32,354 nucleotides of DNA from Nonomuraea deserti. Lineage in GTDB: Bacteria > Actinomycetota > Actinomycetes > Streptosporangiales > Streptosporangiaceae. Position 1 is the first letter of the stretch; each line of letters opens with the position of its first letter. Position numbers and translations under genes: made by a program. The DNA lies in assembly GCF_004348685.1 (NCBI RefSeq), contig NZ_SMKO01000101.1, positions 1 to 32,354 on the forward strand, written 5' to 3'. Shown here piece by piece: positions 6,825 to 15,241 of the stretch. The notes under the pieces were generated by a model that saw only the letters and a list, made by a program, of their open reading frames with translations, was not told the DNA's origin and did no database searches.

Positions 6825-8339
6825 ATGCGACATTCTCACGCACGCCCGCGATGGCCGTGGAAGGCGTTCACACTGGCGGCGGCGGGAACAACCGTGATCG
6901 CCGTGACAGCGACCCCCGCGGCGCAGGCCGCAACGCCCACGGCAGGGCGAGCCGCAACGCTCACCCCAGGGCAGGCCGCAGGGCAGGCAGCGGCGGCAGC
7001 GCAAGCCGCAGCGCTCAGCGCAGGGCAGGCCGCAGGGCAGGCGGCAGCGCTTACCGCGGGGCAGGGGGCAGCGCCCACGGCAGGGCGGGCTGCGGCGCCC
7101 ACCGCAAGGGCCGGCTCGTCCGTGACCGGCTGGCTCCGGCGGCACGCCGTGCCCCTCGCCGGCATCGACCCCGCGGCCCCGCTGACCGACCTGGCCGCGC
7201 TCCGTCCCATGGTGGGCGACGCGTCCGTCGTCGGGCTGGGCGAGTCGACCCACGGGGCGGCCGAGGAGACCAGGCTCAAGCACCGCACGCTGCGCTACCT
7301 GGTCGAGGAGCTGGGTTTCCGCTCCATCGCCTGGGAGGAGGACTGGACGGTGGGCCTGGAGGTCGACGACTACCTGCGCACCGGCAAGGGCGACGTGAAC
7401 ACCTTGGTGCGGAAGATGGCCCGCACCTGGCGGACACGGGAGGTGGCCGACGTGCTGCGCTGGCTGCGCGCGTACAACGCCACCCACGAGAAGCAGGTGC
7501 GGTTCGTCGGCGTGGAGTGCTTCGCCACCGGGCACCGGGCCTACGACGCCGTCACCAGGTACGTCGCCGAGACCGCCCCCGGCCGGAAGGCCGAGCTGGC
7601 GCGCCACATGTGGAAGATCCGGCCCGACACGGCCGACATGGGCGCCTACGTCCAGTGGTACTACGGGGTCAAGGACAAGAAGCCCTACATCCGGCACGCG
7701 CGCCAGGCGTACGAGCTGGTCAGGAAGGTGCCCCACGACGACGGCGACCGCGCGTACGAGCTGGCCCTGCAGCACGCCCGCCAGATCGTCTCCTTCTACG
7801 AGTACTTCGACCAGAAGAACATCTACCAGTACCGCGACGCGCGGGCGGCCGAGAACCTGCGCTGGTGGCGCGGCCGTACCGGTGACAGGATCGCCTACTG
7901 GGCGGCCTCGCCGCACACCGCTAAGGCGTCCGGCATGACCGTCCACGCGCCCGGCCAGCCGCCCCTGCGCTTCGACGGCGCCGGGTCGCTCCTGCGGCGC
8001 TGGTACGGCGAGAAGTACCGCTCCATCGGGTTCACCTTCACCCGGGGCACCCTCGCAGGCGCCGACGGAAGGCCGGCCCGGGTGCCCGCGCCGCCGCGCG
8101 ACTGGGCCGACGCGCCGTTCGCCGCGGTGCGGCACGCCCAGTACGCCGTCGACCTCAGGGCGTCGCGGGCACCCGCCGCGGTGCGCGCATGGTTGCGGAC
8201 GCCGGCGAAGATGCGCTGCGTGGCCGCGTACGACCCGGCCGAGCCCGAGGGCCACTACATGAGCGGGAGCTCACCGGCCGGCTGGTTCGACGTGATCATC
8301 CATCGCCAGCAGATCAGCCCACCCCATCCGATCACCTGA
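6825..8339 (+). CDS. Secreted erythromycin esterase family protein
   Basis: 504 aa. Residues 1-36 are a signal peptide ending near AQA. Residues ~37-97 are a low-complexity Ala/Gly/Gln/Thr linker, and the catalytic region starts at about 100. The family signature VVGLGESTHGAAEETRLKHR includes Glu140 and His143; this His corresponds to the essential His of macrolide esterases such as EreB. WEEDWTVGLEVDDYL follows, as in the family, and a later AASPHTAKAS is at the position of a second conserved His segment. Family members hydrolyse the macrolactone ester of erythromycin-type drugs, but many actinobacterial homologs have unknown substrates, and an extracellular, linker-bearing form is unlike the cytoplasmic resistance enzymes. 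The ATG at 6825 has a strong Shine-Dalgarno; an upstream in-frame start lacks one. Confidence 0.85.
   Translation: MRHSHARPRWPWKAFTLAAAGTTVIAVTATPAAQAATPTAGRAATLTPGQAAGQAAAAAQAAALSAGQAAGQAAALTAGQGAAPTAGRAAAPTARAGSSVTGWLRRHAVPLAGIDPAAPLTDLAALRPMVGDASVVGLGESTHGAAEETRLKHRTLRYLVEELGFRSIAWEEDWTVGLEVDDYLRTGKGDVNTLVRKMARTWRTREVADVLRWLRAYNATHEKQVRFVGVECFATGHRAYDAVTRYVAETAPGRKAELARHMWKIRPDTADMGAYVQWYYGVKDKKPYIRHARQAYELVRKVPHDDGDRAYELALQHARQIVSFYEYFDQKNIYQYRDARAAENLRWWRGRTGDRIAYWAASPHTAKASGMTVHAPGQPPLRFDGAGSLLRRWYGEKYRSIGFTFTRGTLAGADGRPARVPAPPRDWADAPFAAVRHAQYAVDLRASRAPAAVRAWLRTPAKMRCVAAYDPAEPEGHYMSGSSPAGWFDVIIHRQQISPPHPIT
6940..7110 (+). repeat. Coding minisatellite in the esterase linker
   Basis: Imperfect GCAGGGCAGGC-type units encode AGQAAGQAA repeats. 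An 18-base block at 6971-6988 recurs exactly at 7025-7042, a 54-bp (18-codon) offset that keeps the frame. The linker length could vary between strains by slippage. Confidence 0.75.
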
Positions 8340-8663
8340 GCCGATCGCCTCAGCCCTTCGCCTGCCATGTCACCGGGCCGGGCACGGGGTCCCCCTGACG
8401 GATGCATCCCCCTGACCGGTGCGTCCCCCTGACCGGTGCGTCCCCCTGACCGGTGCGTCCGCCTTGGCGGTGCGGCATCCGCCCGGCGGGTACGGCGTCC
8501 GCACCCGGCCCGGACGGACGGTGACATCAGCGGCGCCCCGCACGGCCGGCCAGGCTCACGGAGGGCCAGGCCGCACGGACCGGAGACCCGCACGAGGCAG
8601 CGGCCCGCACGCGCAGGAGACCCCGACGCATCGGAGACCCGCACGTATACGGGCCCGCACGGA
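8340..8663. other. Convergent intergenic region with repeats
   Basis: It lies between the ends of the esterase and GH4 genes. It holds a 17-bp tandem repeat (8391-8458), a small CCGCC/GGCGG hairpin just after it, and scattered CGGAGACCCGCAC and GCCCGCAC copies up to about 8660. No gene is supported. Confidence 0.5.
8391..8458. repeat. 17-bp tandem repeat, four copies
   Basis: The unit CCCCCTGACCGGTGCGT occurs three times without change (8408-8424, 8425-8441, 8442-8458), after a first copy with three mismatches (8391-8407). A further degenerate unit may follow. It is outside any gene. Confidence 0.9.
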
Positions 8664-10007
8664 TCAGGGGCGGGTGAAGACCGCGTCCAGCTCCGGGATG
8701 CGGGCCCGGTAGCCGTCGAGCAGTTCGCGGGCCACCGGCACGGAGTCGACCAGCGGATGCAGCGCGAACGCCGCCGCCGCCTGCCGCGGCGACCCCGACA
8801 GCGCCGCCTCGATGGCCGTCTGCTCCACCGCCTTCACCTGCTGGACCAGGCCGAGGAAGCGGCCGGGGAGCGGGCCGGTGGCCAGCGGCCGCACGCCCCC
8901 GCCGCCCACCGTGCACGGGATCTCCACGACCGCCTCGGCGGGCAGCCCGGGCACCGCGCCGCCGTTGCGCACGTTGAGGATCATGGTGGACGACTCCCCG
9001 CGCGCGATGGCGGCCATCAGGGCCAGCGCGATGCCTTCATAGCCGCCCGCCTCCAGGTCGGCGGCGTCGCGCTCCCCGGCCGCGGCCACGCCGCGCTCCC
9101 CGGCCATGTACGACTCGTCGCGCTCCCTGCGCGCCCTCTCCCACACGGCCAGGGCGTCGCCCGGCCGGGCCCGTACGGCCGCGTAGAAGTCGTCCTGCTG
9201 CCGCAGCAGGGTCTCGCCGCGGGTGCGGCCGGAGATCGCGGCGACCGCCTCGCGGGTGAAGTAGTAGTAGTACAGGTATTCGTTGGGGATCGCGCCCAGC
9301 GTGCGCACCCAGTCGGCGCCGAAGACGCGGGCCTCCTCCACCTGCCGCAGCGCCGCGTCGTCGGCGAGCAGGCGGGGCAGGACGTCCTCGCCCTGGTGGG
9401 TCAGGCCGCACAGCCAGCCGAGGTGGTTGAGCCCGACGTATCCGGGCGACACGCGTGCCGGGTCGAGCCCGAGCGCGGCGGCGGCCCGGCGCACCAGCCC
9501 GATCGGCGAGTCGCAGATGCCGATCACGCGGTCGCCGAGCACCTGGCGCATGGCCTCGGTGATCATGCCGGCGGGGTTGGTGAAGTTGATGACCCAGGCC
9601 TGGGGGGCGAGGGCGGCCACCCGTTCGGCCACCCGCACCGCGACCGGGACGGTGCGCAGGCCGTAGGCGATGCCGCCTGGGCCGGTCGTCTCCTGGCCGA
9701 GCAGGCCCAGTTGCAGCGCGACCCGTTCGTCGGCGACGCGGCCCGCCAGCCCGCCGACGCGGATGGCGGAGAAGACGAAGTCCGCGTCGCGCAGCGCGGT
9801 GTCCAGGTCGGTGGTGACGCGCACCTCGGGCGGGTCGTCGTGCCTGGCGGCCTGGGAGCGCAGCACGTGCAGCATGGCATCGAGCCGCTCGGCGGACACG
9901 TCGTGGAGCACCACCTCCTCCACGCGCGGCTTGGCGGCGTCGCGCAGGAGCGCGCCATAGACGAGCGGGACCCTGAAGCCTCCGCCGCCGAGGACGGCCA
10001 GTCTCAT
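8664..10007 (-). CDS. GH4 family 6-phospho-glycosidase (6-phospho-beta-glucosidase type)
   Basis: 447 aa, normal for glycoside hydrolase family 4. These enzymes cleave phosphorylated or plain glycosides by an NAD+- and Mn2+-dependent oxidation/elimination route. Visible are the nucleotide loop MRLAVLGGGGFRVP, FTNPAG (142-147), CDSP (165-168, with the metal-binding Cys165) and GLNHLGW (192-198, with the metal-binding His195). The 6-phospho-beta-glucosidase branch fits best. The ATG at 10007 has GAAGGGG five bases upstream; a GTG two codons earlier is less likely. It lies 10 bp downstream of the DeoR gene, so they form an operon. There is no PTS in the window, so any phosphorylated substrate must come from a kinase, perhaps the PfkB enzyme divergent from it. 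Confidence 0.88.
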   Translation of the reverse strand: MRLAVLGGGGFRVPLVYGALLRDAAKPRVEEVVLHDVSAERLDAMLHVLRSQAARHDDPPEVRVTTDLDTALRDADFVFSAIRVGGLAGRVADERVALQLGLLGQETTGPGGIAYGLRTVPVAVRVAERVAALAPQAWVINFTNPAGMITEAMRQVLGDRVIGICDSPIGLVRRAAAALGLDPARVSPGYVGLNHLGWLCGLTHQGEDVLPRLLADDAALRQVEEARVFGADWVRTLGAIPNEYLYYYYFTREAVAAISGRTRGETLLRQQDDFYAAVRARPGDALAVWERARRERDESYMAGERGVAAAGERDAADLEAGGYEGIALALMAAIARGESSTMILNVRNGGAVPGLPAEAVVEIPCTVGGGGVRPLATGPLPGRFLGLVQQVKAVEQTAIEAALSGSPRQAAAAFALHPLVDSVPVARELLDGYRARIPELDAVFTRP

Positions 10008-10017
10008 CCGCACCCCT

Positions 10018-10776
10018 TCATGTGAGAAGCACCTGGGATCCCGCGGCGGCGCAGGCGCGCAGCGTCGTCTCGTCGGCGCCCTCGTTCGTGACGATCAGGT
10101 CGATGTCCTCGGGCCCGCACACCCGCAGGGCGCCGGTGCCGGGGAACTTGTGCCGGTCGACGAGCAGCACCACCTGCTCCGCCGCCGCGATCATGGCGCG
10201 CTTCAGCGGGACCTCGGCCAGCGTGGTGTCGACGAGCTGCCCGTCGGGCCGTACGCCGCTGGCCCCCAGGAACACCCGGTCGGCGACGACCTGGCTCAGC
10301 GCCGCCTCGGTGAGCACCCCGACCAGCGAGTGGTACGTCCTGCGCACCATGCCGCCGAGCAGCAGCAGCTCGACCGCGGAATCGGAGCGGAGCGCGTCGA
10401 GCACGGCCAGGCTGGAGGTGACCACCGTGACCCGCCGGCCGCGCAGCCTCCTGGCCAGCCGCATCGTCGTGGTGCCGATGTCGAGCAGCAGCACCTCGCC
10501 GTCGGCGACGAGTTGCGCGGCCCGGACGGCCACGGCCTCCTTGTCCTGCTCGTCGACCGCGGCCACCTCGGCGAAGGGCCGGTCGTCGTCGGCGTCCGCG
10601 CCGGCCAGGGCTCCGCCGCGGACCCGCCTGAGCGTGCCGTCGCGGTCGAGCACCTCGAGGTCCCTGCGGATGGTGGACGGGCTCACGCCGAGCTGGCTGG
10701 CGAGATCGCGGACGCTGGTCGCGCCGGAGAGCCGGACCCTTCGCATGATCTCGGCATGCCTGAGGCGCTGAAGCAC
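10018..10776 (-). CDS. DeoR/GlpR family sugar-phosphate-responsive regulator
   Basis: 252 aa. The N-terminal winged HTH (residues ~5-58: LSGATSVRDLASQLGVSPST, then IRRDLEVLDRDGTLRRVRGG) is the DeoR signature. The C-terminal sensor domain contains the family pattern LLLDIGTTTMRLARRLRG, VTVVTSSLAVLDAL and DRVFLGASGV, a fold shared with sugar-phosphate isomerases that binds phosphorylated sugars. It starts with a GTG at 10776 placed directly after a -10, so the mRNA may be leaderless. It very likely controls both its own GH4 operon and the divergent kinase/ABC/deacetylase operon, lifted by a sugar phosphate made by that pathway. Confidence 0.88.
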   Translation of the reverse strand: MLQRLRHAEIMRRVRLSGATSVRDLASQLGVSPSTIRRDLEVLDRDGTLRRVRGGALAGADADDDRPFAEVAAVDEQDKEAVAVRAAQLVADGEVLLLDIGTTTMRLARRLRGRRVTVVTSSLAVLDALRSDSAVELLLLGGMVRRTYHSLVGVLTEAALSQVVADRVFLGASGVRPDGQLVDTTLAEVPLKRAMIAAAEQVVLLVDRHKFPGTGALRVCGPEDIDLIVTNEGADETTLRACAAAGSQVLLT

Positions 10777-10907
10777 GGCGCGAGTCTATCAGTCAAATTC
10801 GCGCAAGAGTAAGCATTACTAAGCAAAAACAACGGCAAAGTACTTGAAGTACGCGAGCAAACATGCAAGATTGCGCACAATCGGAGTGTCGAGGAGGCCC
10901 CATCCCC
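10777..10907. promoter_or_regulatory. Divergent promoter region of the sugar locus
   Basis: This AT-richer gap holds two promoters. On the minus strand, TAGACT (10788-10783) is a -10 that places +1 at the DeoR GTG, with TTACTC 18 bp upstream. On the plus strand, TTGAAG (10844-10849) and CAAGAT (10866-10871) with 16 bp between fit a promoter for the kinase. GCAA steps recur at 10823, 10835, 10857 and 10865, and TAAGCA is repeated 10 bp apart (10810-10826), possible parts of DeoR sites. GAGGAGG (10891-10897) is the kinase ribosome site. Confidence 0.55.
10840..10852. promoter_or_regulatory. Palindromic operator candidate for the DeoR regulator
   Basis: GTACTT-G-AAGTAC is a perfect 6-bp-arm palindrome with a single central base. 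It overlaps the predicted -35 of the kinase operon, where a bound repressor would block RNA polymerase. Confidence 0.5.
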
Positions 10908-12134
10908 GTGTCTGCCCAGGCGTACGACCCTCTCGCCGCTGAGCGCACACCTGAGGGTCCGCAGTTCGACGTGTTCCTGGCGGGCACCGTCTTCCTCGAC
11001 ATCATCTTCACAGGCCTGCCCGCCATGCCCGCCGCCGGCACCGAGATCTGGGCCGAGGGGATGGGCTCGTGCCCCGGCGGCATCGCCAACCTGGCCATCG
11101 CGACCAGCCGGCTGGGCCTGCGTACCGCGCTGGCCGCCGCGTTCGGCGACGACGACTACGGCGACTTCTGCTGGCGCACGCTCGAGGAGCAGGAGGCGGT
11201 CGACCTGTCCAGGTCGCGGCGCTTCGAGCAGTGGCACTCGCCGGTGACGGTCTCCATGGCGGTCGACCGCGACCGCAGCATGGTGACGCACGGCCACCCC
11301 GCTCCCATGGCGAGCGCCGAGATGATCGGCTCCCCGCCCCGGTCCCGGGCGGTGATCGTGACGCTCTCCCCCGACGAGCCGCTCGGCTCGCCCGGCGGTT
11401 CGAGCAACTGGGCCGAGCCGGCCCACCGGAACGGCGCCCTCATCTTCGCGGACGTCGGCTGGGACCCGTCGGGCTCCTGGCCGTCGTCGATGCTCGACCA
11501 GCTGTCCTTCTGCCACGCGTTCATGCCCAACGCGATCGAGGCGATGGCCTACACCGGCGCCGACACCCCGCGCGACGCGCTCTACGTGATCGCCGACAAG
11601 GTCCCCCTCGCGGTGGTGACCGACGGGGCCAACGGCGCCATGGCCATCGACTCCACGACGGGCGAGGAGGCGTTCGTCCCCGCGCCGCGGGTGACGGCGC
11701 TCGACCCCACCGGCGCGGGCGACGTCTTCGGCGCCGGACTCGTGCTCGGCACGCTGTGCCGCTGGCCGCTCACCGACCGGCTGGCCTTCGCGCAGGTCTG
11801 CGCGGGGCTCGCGGTGCAGCAGTTCGGCGGCTCGCTGGCCGCGCCCGGCTGGGGCGACATCGCCGACTGGTGGCACGAGGTGCGCGCGGCGGCCGACCGC
11901 AGCGGCGCCTACGGCAGCTCGCTGGCCCGCCGCTACGCCTTCCTCGACCGGCTGGTGCCCACCGTCCCGGTGGGCGCGGTCCGCCGCGCGGCGGCCACCA
12001 TCGCCCGCTACGCCGACGTGGGCATGCCGCCCGGAGCCACGGGTACGCAGCCGCACAAGACCCCCCACGAGGCGCCCGACGACCCCGGCGACGAGGGCCC
12101 GGCCACGTCTCGCGTGCCTGCGCAGAAGGAGTGA
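10908..12134 (+). CDS. PfkB family carbohydrate kinase
   Basis: 408 aa. It shows the ribokinase/PfkB fold: an N-terminal strand (FDVFLAGTVFLDIIF), the Gly pair motif CPGGIANLAIATSRLGLRT, and near the end the PfkB signature VTALDPTGAGDVFGAG, whose Asp in GAGD is the catalytic base and whose loop forms the anion hole for ATP. About 80 residues follow, ending in a disordered Pro/Glu-rich tail. The GTG at 10908 is chosen for the GAGGAGG upstream; an earlier ATG at 10863 would put that site inside the gene. It heads the importer operon, so it probably phosphorylates the imported sugar. Whether that is a mono- or disaccharide is open. Confidence 0.85.
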   Translation: MSAQAYDPLAAERTPEGPQFDVFLAGTVFLDIIFTGLPAMPAAGTEIWAEGMGSCPGGIANLAIATSRLGLRTALAAAFGDDDYGDFCWRTLEEQEAVDLSRSRRFEQWHSPVTVSMAVDRDRSMVTHGHPAPMASAEMIGSPPRSRAVIVTLSPDEPLGSPGGSSNWAEPAHRNGALIFADVGWDPSGSWPSSMLDQLSFCHAFMPNAIEAMAYTGADTPRDALYVIADKVPLAVVTDGANGAMAIDSTTGEEAFVPAPRVTALDPTGAGDVFGAGLVLGTLCRWPLTDRLAFAQVCAGLAVQQFGGSLAAPGWGDIADWWHEVRAAADRSGAYGSSLARRYAFLDRLVPTVPVGAVRRAAATIARYADVGMPPGATGTQPHKTPHEAPDDPGDEGPATSRVPAQKE

Positions 12135-12138
12135 CACC

Positions 12139-13536
12139 ATGAACGCCCCGACGCGAGAAGTCCGGAGCACGAGATCGCCGGGTTCCAGGACGCTCGCCGT
12201 GCTCGCCGCGGCGGCCCTGGCCCTCACGGCGTGCGCGCCCGGCTCCTCGGCCCCGCCGGCGGCCACCCCCTCGCAGCCGAGCGCGTCGGCGGTCCGCACG
12301 GACGCCGCGACCCTCGGCGACGTCACTCTCACGGTCTGGGACCAGGAGGTACGCGGCGGGCAGGCGGCCCAGATGAAACAGCTCAACGCCGCGTTCGAGG
12401 CGAAATACCCCAACATCAAGCTCAACCGGGTGTCCCGCTCCTTCGACGACCTCAACACCACCCTGCGCCTGGCGCTCAGCGGCAACGAGCCGCCCGACGT
12501 GGTGGAGGCCAACAACGGCCGCTCCTCGATGGGCGCGTTCGTCAAGGCCGGCCAGCTGCTGCCGCTGGACTCCTACGCCGAGGCGTACGGGTGGAAGGAC
12601 CGCTATCCGGAGTCGGTGCTGCGCTACTCGCGCTACAGCGCCGACGGCAAGCTGTTCGGCGAGGGCAACCTGTACGGCCTGCCGCAGGTCGGCGAGGTCG
12701 TCGGCATCTTCTACAACGCCGCCAAGCTCACCGAGCTGGGCCTGGAGCCGCCGAAGACCTGGGAGGAGTTCCAGGCGGCGCTGGCCAAGGCCAAGGCCGC
12801 CGGCGAGGTGCCGATGCAGCTGGGCAACCTCGACAAGTGGCCCGCCGTGCACGTGTTCGGCACCGTGCAGAGCCGCGAGGTGCCCGCCGACCAGATCCGC
12901 ACGCTGGCCTTCGGCCGCAGGGGCGCCTCGTGGAACACGCCCGAGAACACCAGGGCCGCCCAGCAGCTCGTCGACTGGGTGGGCGAGGGCTACTTCAACA
13001 AGGGCTTCAACGGGCAGGGCTACGACCCGGCGTGGCAGGCGTTCGGCAAGGGCGAGGGCGTCTTCATGATCGCCGGCACGTGGCTCCTCGCCGACCTGCA
13101 GAAGAACCTGGGCGACGACGTCGGCTTCATCCTGCCGCCGGGCGCCACGGCCGGCGCCGCGCCCGTCGCGACCGGGGGCACCGGCCTGCCGTTCGCCATC
13201 ACGGCCAAGAGCCCGCACCCGGACGCGGCGGCGGCGTACATCGACTTCATCACCAGCGCCGACGCGATGAAGGTGCTCACCGACACCGGCAACCTGCCCG
13301 TCGCCGACACGGCCGCGCAGAAGGTGCCCGAGGGCCCGCAGCAGGACGTCTTCTCCGCGTTCGGCACGGTGACCGCGAAGAACGGGCTGGTCCCCTACCT
13401 CGACTACGCCACGCCGACGTTCGCCGACACGCTGGGCGCGGCGCTGCAGGACCTGCTGGCCGGGAAGGCGAGCCCGCAGGAGTTCCTGGCCACGCTGGAG
13501 AAGGACTACAAGACCTTCGCTGAGAGCAACGGGTGA
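12139..13536 (+). CDS. ABC sugar-binding lipoprotein (solute-binding family 1)
   Basis: 465 aa. A lipoprotein signal peptide ends at LTAC, with Cys32 the lipidated residue, followed by a Pro/Ser/Ala tether. The rest is a family 1 solute-binding protein: VTLTVWDQEVRGGQAAQMKQ, then FEAKYPNIKLNRV, PPDVVEANNGRSSMGAFVKA, YGLPQVGEVVGIFYN, and late FMIAGTWLLADL and PFAITAKSPHPDAAAAYIDF. Such proteins capture oligosaccharides for CUT1 importers. The ATG follows AAGGAG, 4 bp after the kinase stop. The ligand is not readable; the neighbours suggest a beta-linked, possibly N-acetylated sugar. Confidence 0.92.
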   Translation: MNAPTREVRSTRSPGSRTLAVLAAAALALTACAPGSSAPPAATPSQPSASAVRTDAATLGDVTLTVWDQEVRGGQAAQMKQLNAAFEAKYPNIKLNRVSRSFDDLNTTLRLALSGNEPPDVVEANNGRSSMGAFVKAGQLLPLDSYAEAYGWKDRYPESVLRYSRYSADGKLFGEGNLYGLPQVGEVVGIFYNAAKLTELGLEPPKTWEEFQAALAKAKAAGEVPMQLGNLDKWPAVHVFGTVQSREVPADQIRTLAFGRRGASWNTPENTRAAQQLVDWVGEGYFNKGFNGQGYDPAWQAFGKGEGVFMIAGTWLLADLQKNLGDDVGFILPPGATAGAAPVATGGTGLPFAITAKSPHPDAAAAYIDFITSADAMKVLTDTGNLPVADTAAQKVPEGPQQDVFSAFGTVTAKNGLVPYLDYATPTFADTLGAALQDLLAGKASPQEFLATLEKDYKTFAESNG

Positions 13537-14429
13537 CCCAGCGGACGGGCGCGGCCCGGCCTCCGGGGGAGCCGCGCCGCGTCGCCTACCTCTACCTGCT
13601 CCCGGCGTTCTTGATCTACGCGGCGTTCCTGCTCTACCCGATCGGCCGCGCGGTCCACCTGTCGTTCTTCGACTGGGACGGGCTGTCGCTCGGCCGCTGG
13701 GCCGGCCTGGACAACTACGTGGCGCTCGTCGCCGACGAGGGGCTGCGGGCCGCCTTCGGGCACGCCCTGGTGCTCATCGTGTTCTACGCGGTCGTCCCGC
13801 TGGCCATCGGGCTGGCGCTGGCGGCGATCCTCCACCACGCCAAGGTCCGCGGGCTCGGGTTCTTCCGCACCGTGGTGTTCCTGCCGCAGGTCATCGCCAT
13901 GGTCGTGGTGGCCGTCGCCTGGCGGCGCATCTACGCCCCCGACGGCACGCTGAACAGCCTGCTCGGCGCGCTCGGGCTCGACTCGCTGACGCGGGGCTGG
14001 CTGGGCGACCACACGTTCGCGCTGCCCGCGGTCGGGGTGGTCGGCACGTGGTTCGAGACAGGGCTGGTGACCGTGCTGCTGCTGGCCGGGATGAGCCGCA
14101 TCCCCGTCGAGCTGTACGAGGCGGCACGGCTCGACGGGGCCGGGGCCGTCAAGGAGTTCTTCGCCGTCACCCTGCCGTCGGTGCGCGGGGAGATCGCGGT
14201 GGCGCTGACGCTGACCGTGATCGCCGCGCTGCGCACGTTCGACCTGGTGTACGTCACCACGCGCGGCGGCCCCGGCGACTCCACGTCGGTGCCGTCGTAC
14301 GAGGTCTACCACCGGGCCTTCGGGCTCAGCCAGGTCGGCTCGGCGGCGGCCATCGGCGTGACGCTCACCGTCGTGATCTTCGCCATCTCGTTCGGCATCA
14401 ACAGGTTCGCGGACAGGGGGGCCACGTGA
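13533..14429 (+). CDS. ABC sugar transporter permease (MalF/UgpA-like)
   Basis: 298 aa with six predicted membrane helices, of the CUT1 class. The EAA loop that docks the ATPase is seen as YEAARLDGAGAVKEFFAVTL, about 90 residues from the C-terminus. It starts with a GTG whose bases overlap the stop of the binding-protein gene (GTGA), so the two are translationally coupled. No ATPase gene is present in the operon; in streptomycetes, CUT1 importers of this type share the ATPase MsiK, which I assume here. Confidence 0.92.
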   Translation: MTQRTGAARPPGEPRRVAYLYLLPAFLIYAAFLLYPIGRAVHLSFFDWDGLSLGRWAGLDNYVALVADEGLRAAFGHALVLIVFYAVVPLAIGLALAAILHHAKVRGLGFFRTVVFLPQVIAMVVVAVAWRRIYAPDGTLNSLLGALGLDSLTRGWLGDHTFALPAVGVVGTWFETGLVTVLLLAGMSRIPVELYEAARLDGAGAVKEFFAVTLPSVRGEIAVALTLTVIAALRTFDLVYVTTRGGPGDSTSVPSYEVYHRAFGLSQVGSAAAIGVTLTVVIFAISFGINRFADRGAT

Positions 14430-15226
14430 TCTCGCGCGGGGAGCGGGTGGCCAACTACGTGATCCTTTCGGCGTTCGCCGCGTTCGCGCTCTTCCCCATC
14501 GTGACGATCCTGTCGGCCGCGCTCGGTCCCGCCGACAGCGGCGGCACGGCCGGGCTCGGCAACTTCGCCGCGGCCTGGGAGATCGGGCACTTCGGCACCT
14601 ACCTGCGCAGCAGCCTGCTGGTGTCGGCGTTCGTCGTGGTCGTGAGCGTGATCCTGTCGATCATGAGCGGGTACGCGTTCGGCACCATGCGCTTTCGCGG
14701 CCAGTCGGCGCTGTTCTACCTGTTCCTCGTCGGGATCATGATGCCGAGCGAGGCCATCGCGGTCCCGCTCTACTTCGACCTGCGCACGCTCGGCCTGATC
14801 GACACGTTCTGGTCGGTGACGCTGCCGCAGGTCGCGCTGTCGGTGGCGTTCGGCACGTTCTGGATGCGGGCGTACTTCCGGGCGTCCAACCGGGCGATCG
14901 TCGAGGCGGCGCGCATCGACGGCGCGTCGAGCTGGCGCATCCTGTGGCGGGTGCTGCTGCCGCCGGCCCGGCCGGCCGTCGTCACCCTGACCCTCCTGGT
15001 CTTCATGTGGACCTGGAACGAGTTCCTCATCCCGCTGATCATGGTGACCAGCGAGTCGTTGCGGACCGCGCCGCTGGGTCTGGCCTTCTTCCAGGGCCAG
15101 TACACCTCCGGCTTCACCCTTCTCGCGGCCGGCTCGGTGATCGTGGCGACGCCGGTCGTGGTCTTCTACCTGTTCCTCCAGCGCCATTTCGTCCGCGGGC
15201 TGCTCCAGGGGGCGGTCCGCGAGTAG
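14426..15226 (+). CDS. ABC sugar transporter permease (MalG/UgpE-like)
   Basis: 266 aa, six predicted helices. The EAA loop reads VEAARIDGASSWRILWRVLL, followed by the conserved LLVFMWTWNEFLIPLIM helix. It starts with GTG 14426 overlapping the stop of the first permease by 4 bp. Longer frames reaching upstream are shadows of that gene. It is the second half of the CUT1 heterodimer. Confidence 0.92.
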   Translation: MISRGERVANYVILSAFAAFALFPIVTILSAALGPADSGGTAGLGNFAAAWEIGHFGTYLRSSLLVSAFVVVVSVILSIMSGYAFGTMRFRGQSALFYLFLVGIMMPSEAIAVPLYFDLRTLGLIDTFWSVTLPQVALSVAFGTFWMRAYFRASNRAIVEAARIDGASSWRILWRVLLPPARPAVVTLTLLVFMWTWNEFLIPLIMVTSESLRTAPLGLAFFQGQYTSGFTLLAAGSVIVATPVVVFYLFLQRHFVRGLLQGAVRE

Positions 15227-15241
15227 TCATCCGGAGGTTCC

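Noticed and set aside
6353..6843. Overlapping frames on both strands in the gap before the esterase
   Set aside because: Low-complexity Arg/Pro/Ser translations without domains or ribosome sites.
8400..8460. CRISPR array
   Set aside because: The 17-bp units abut each other with no spacers and no cas genes are present.
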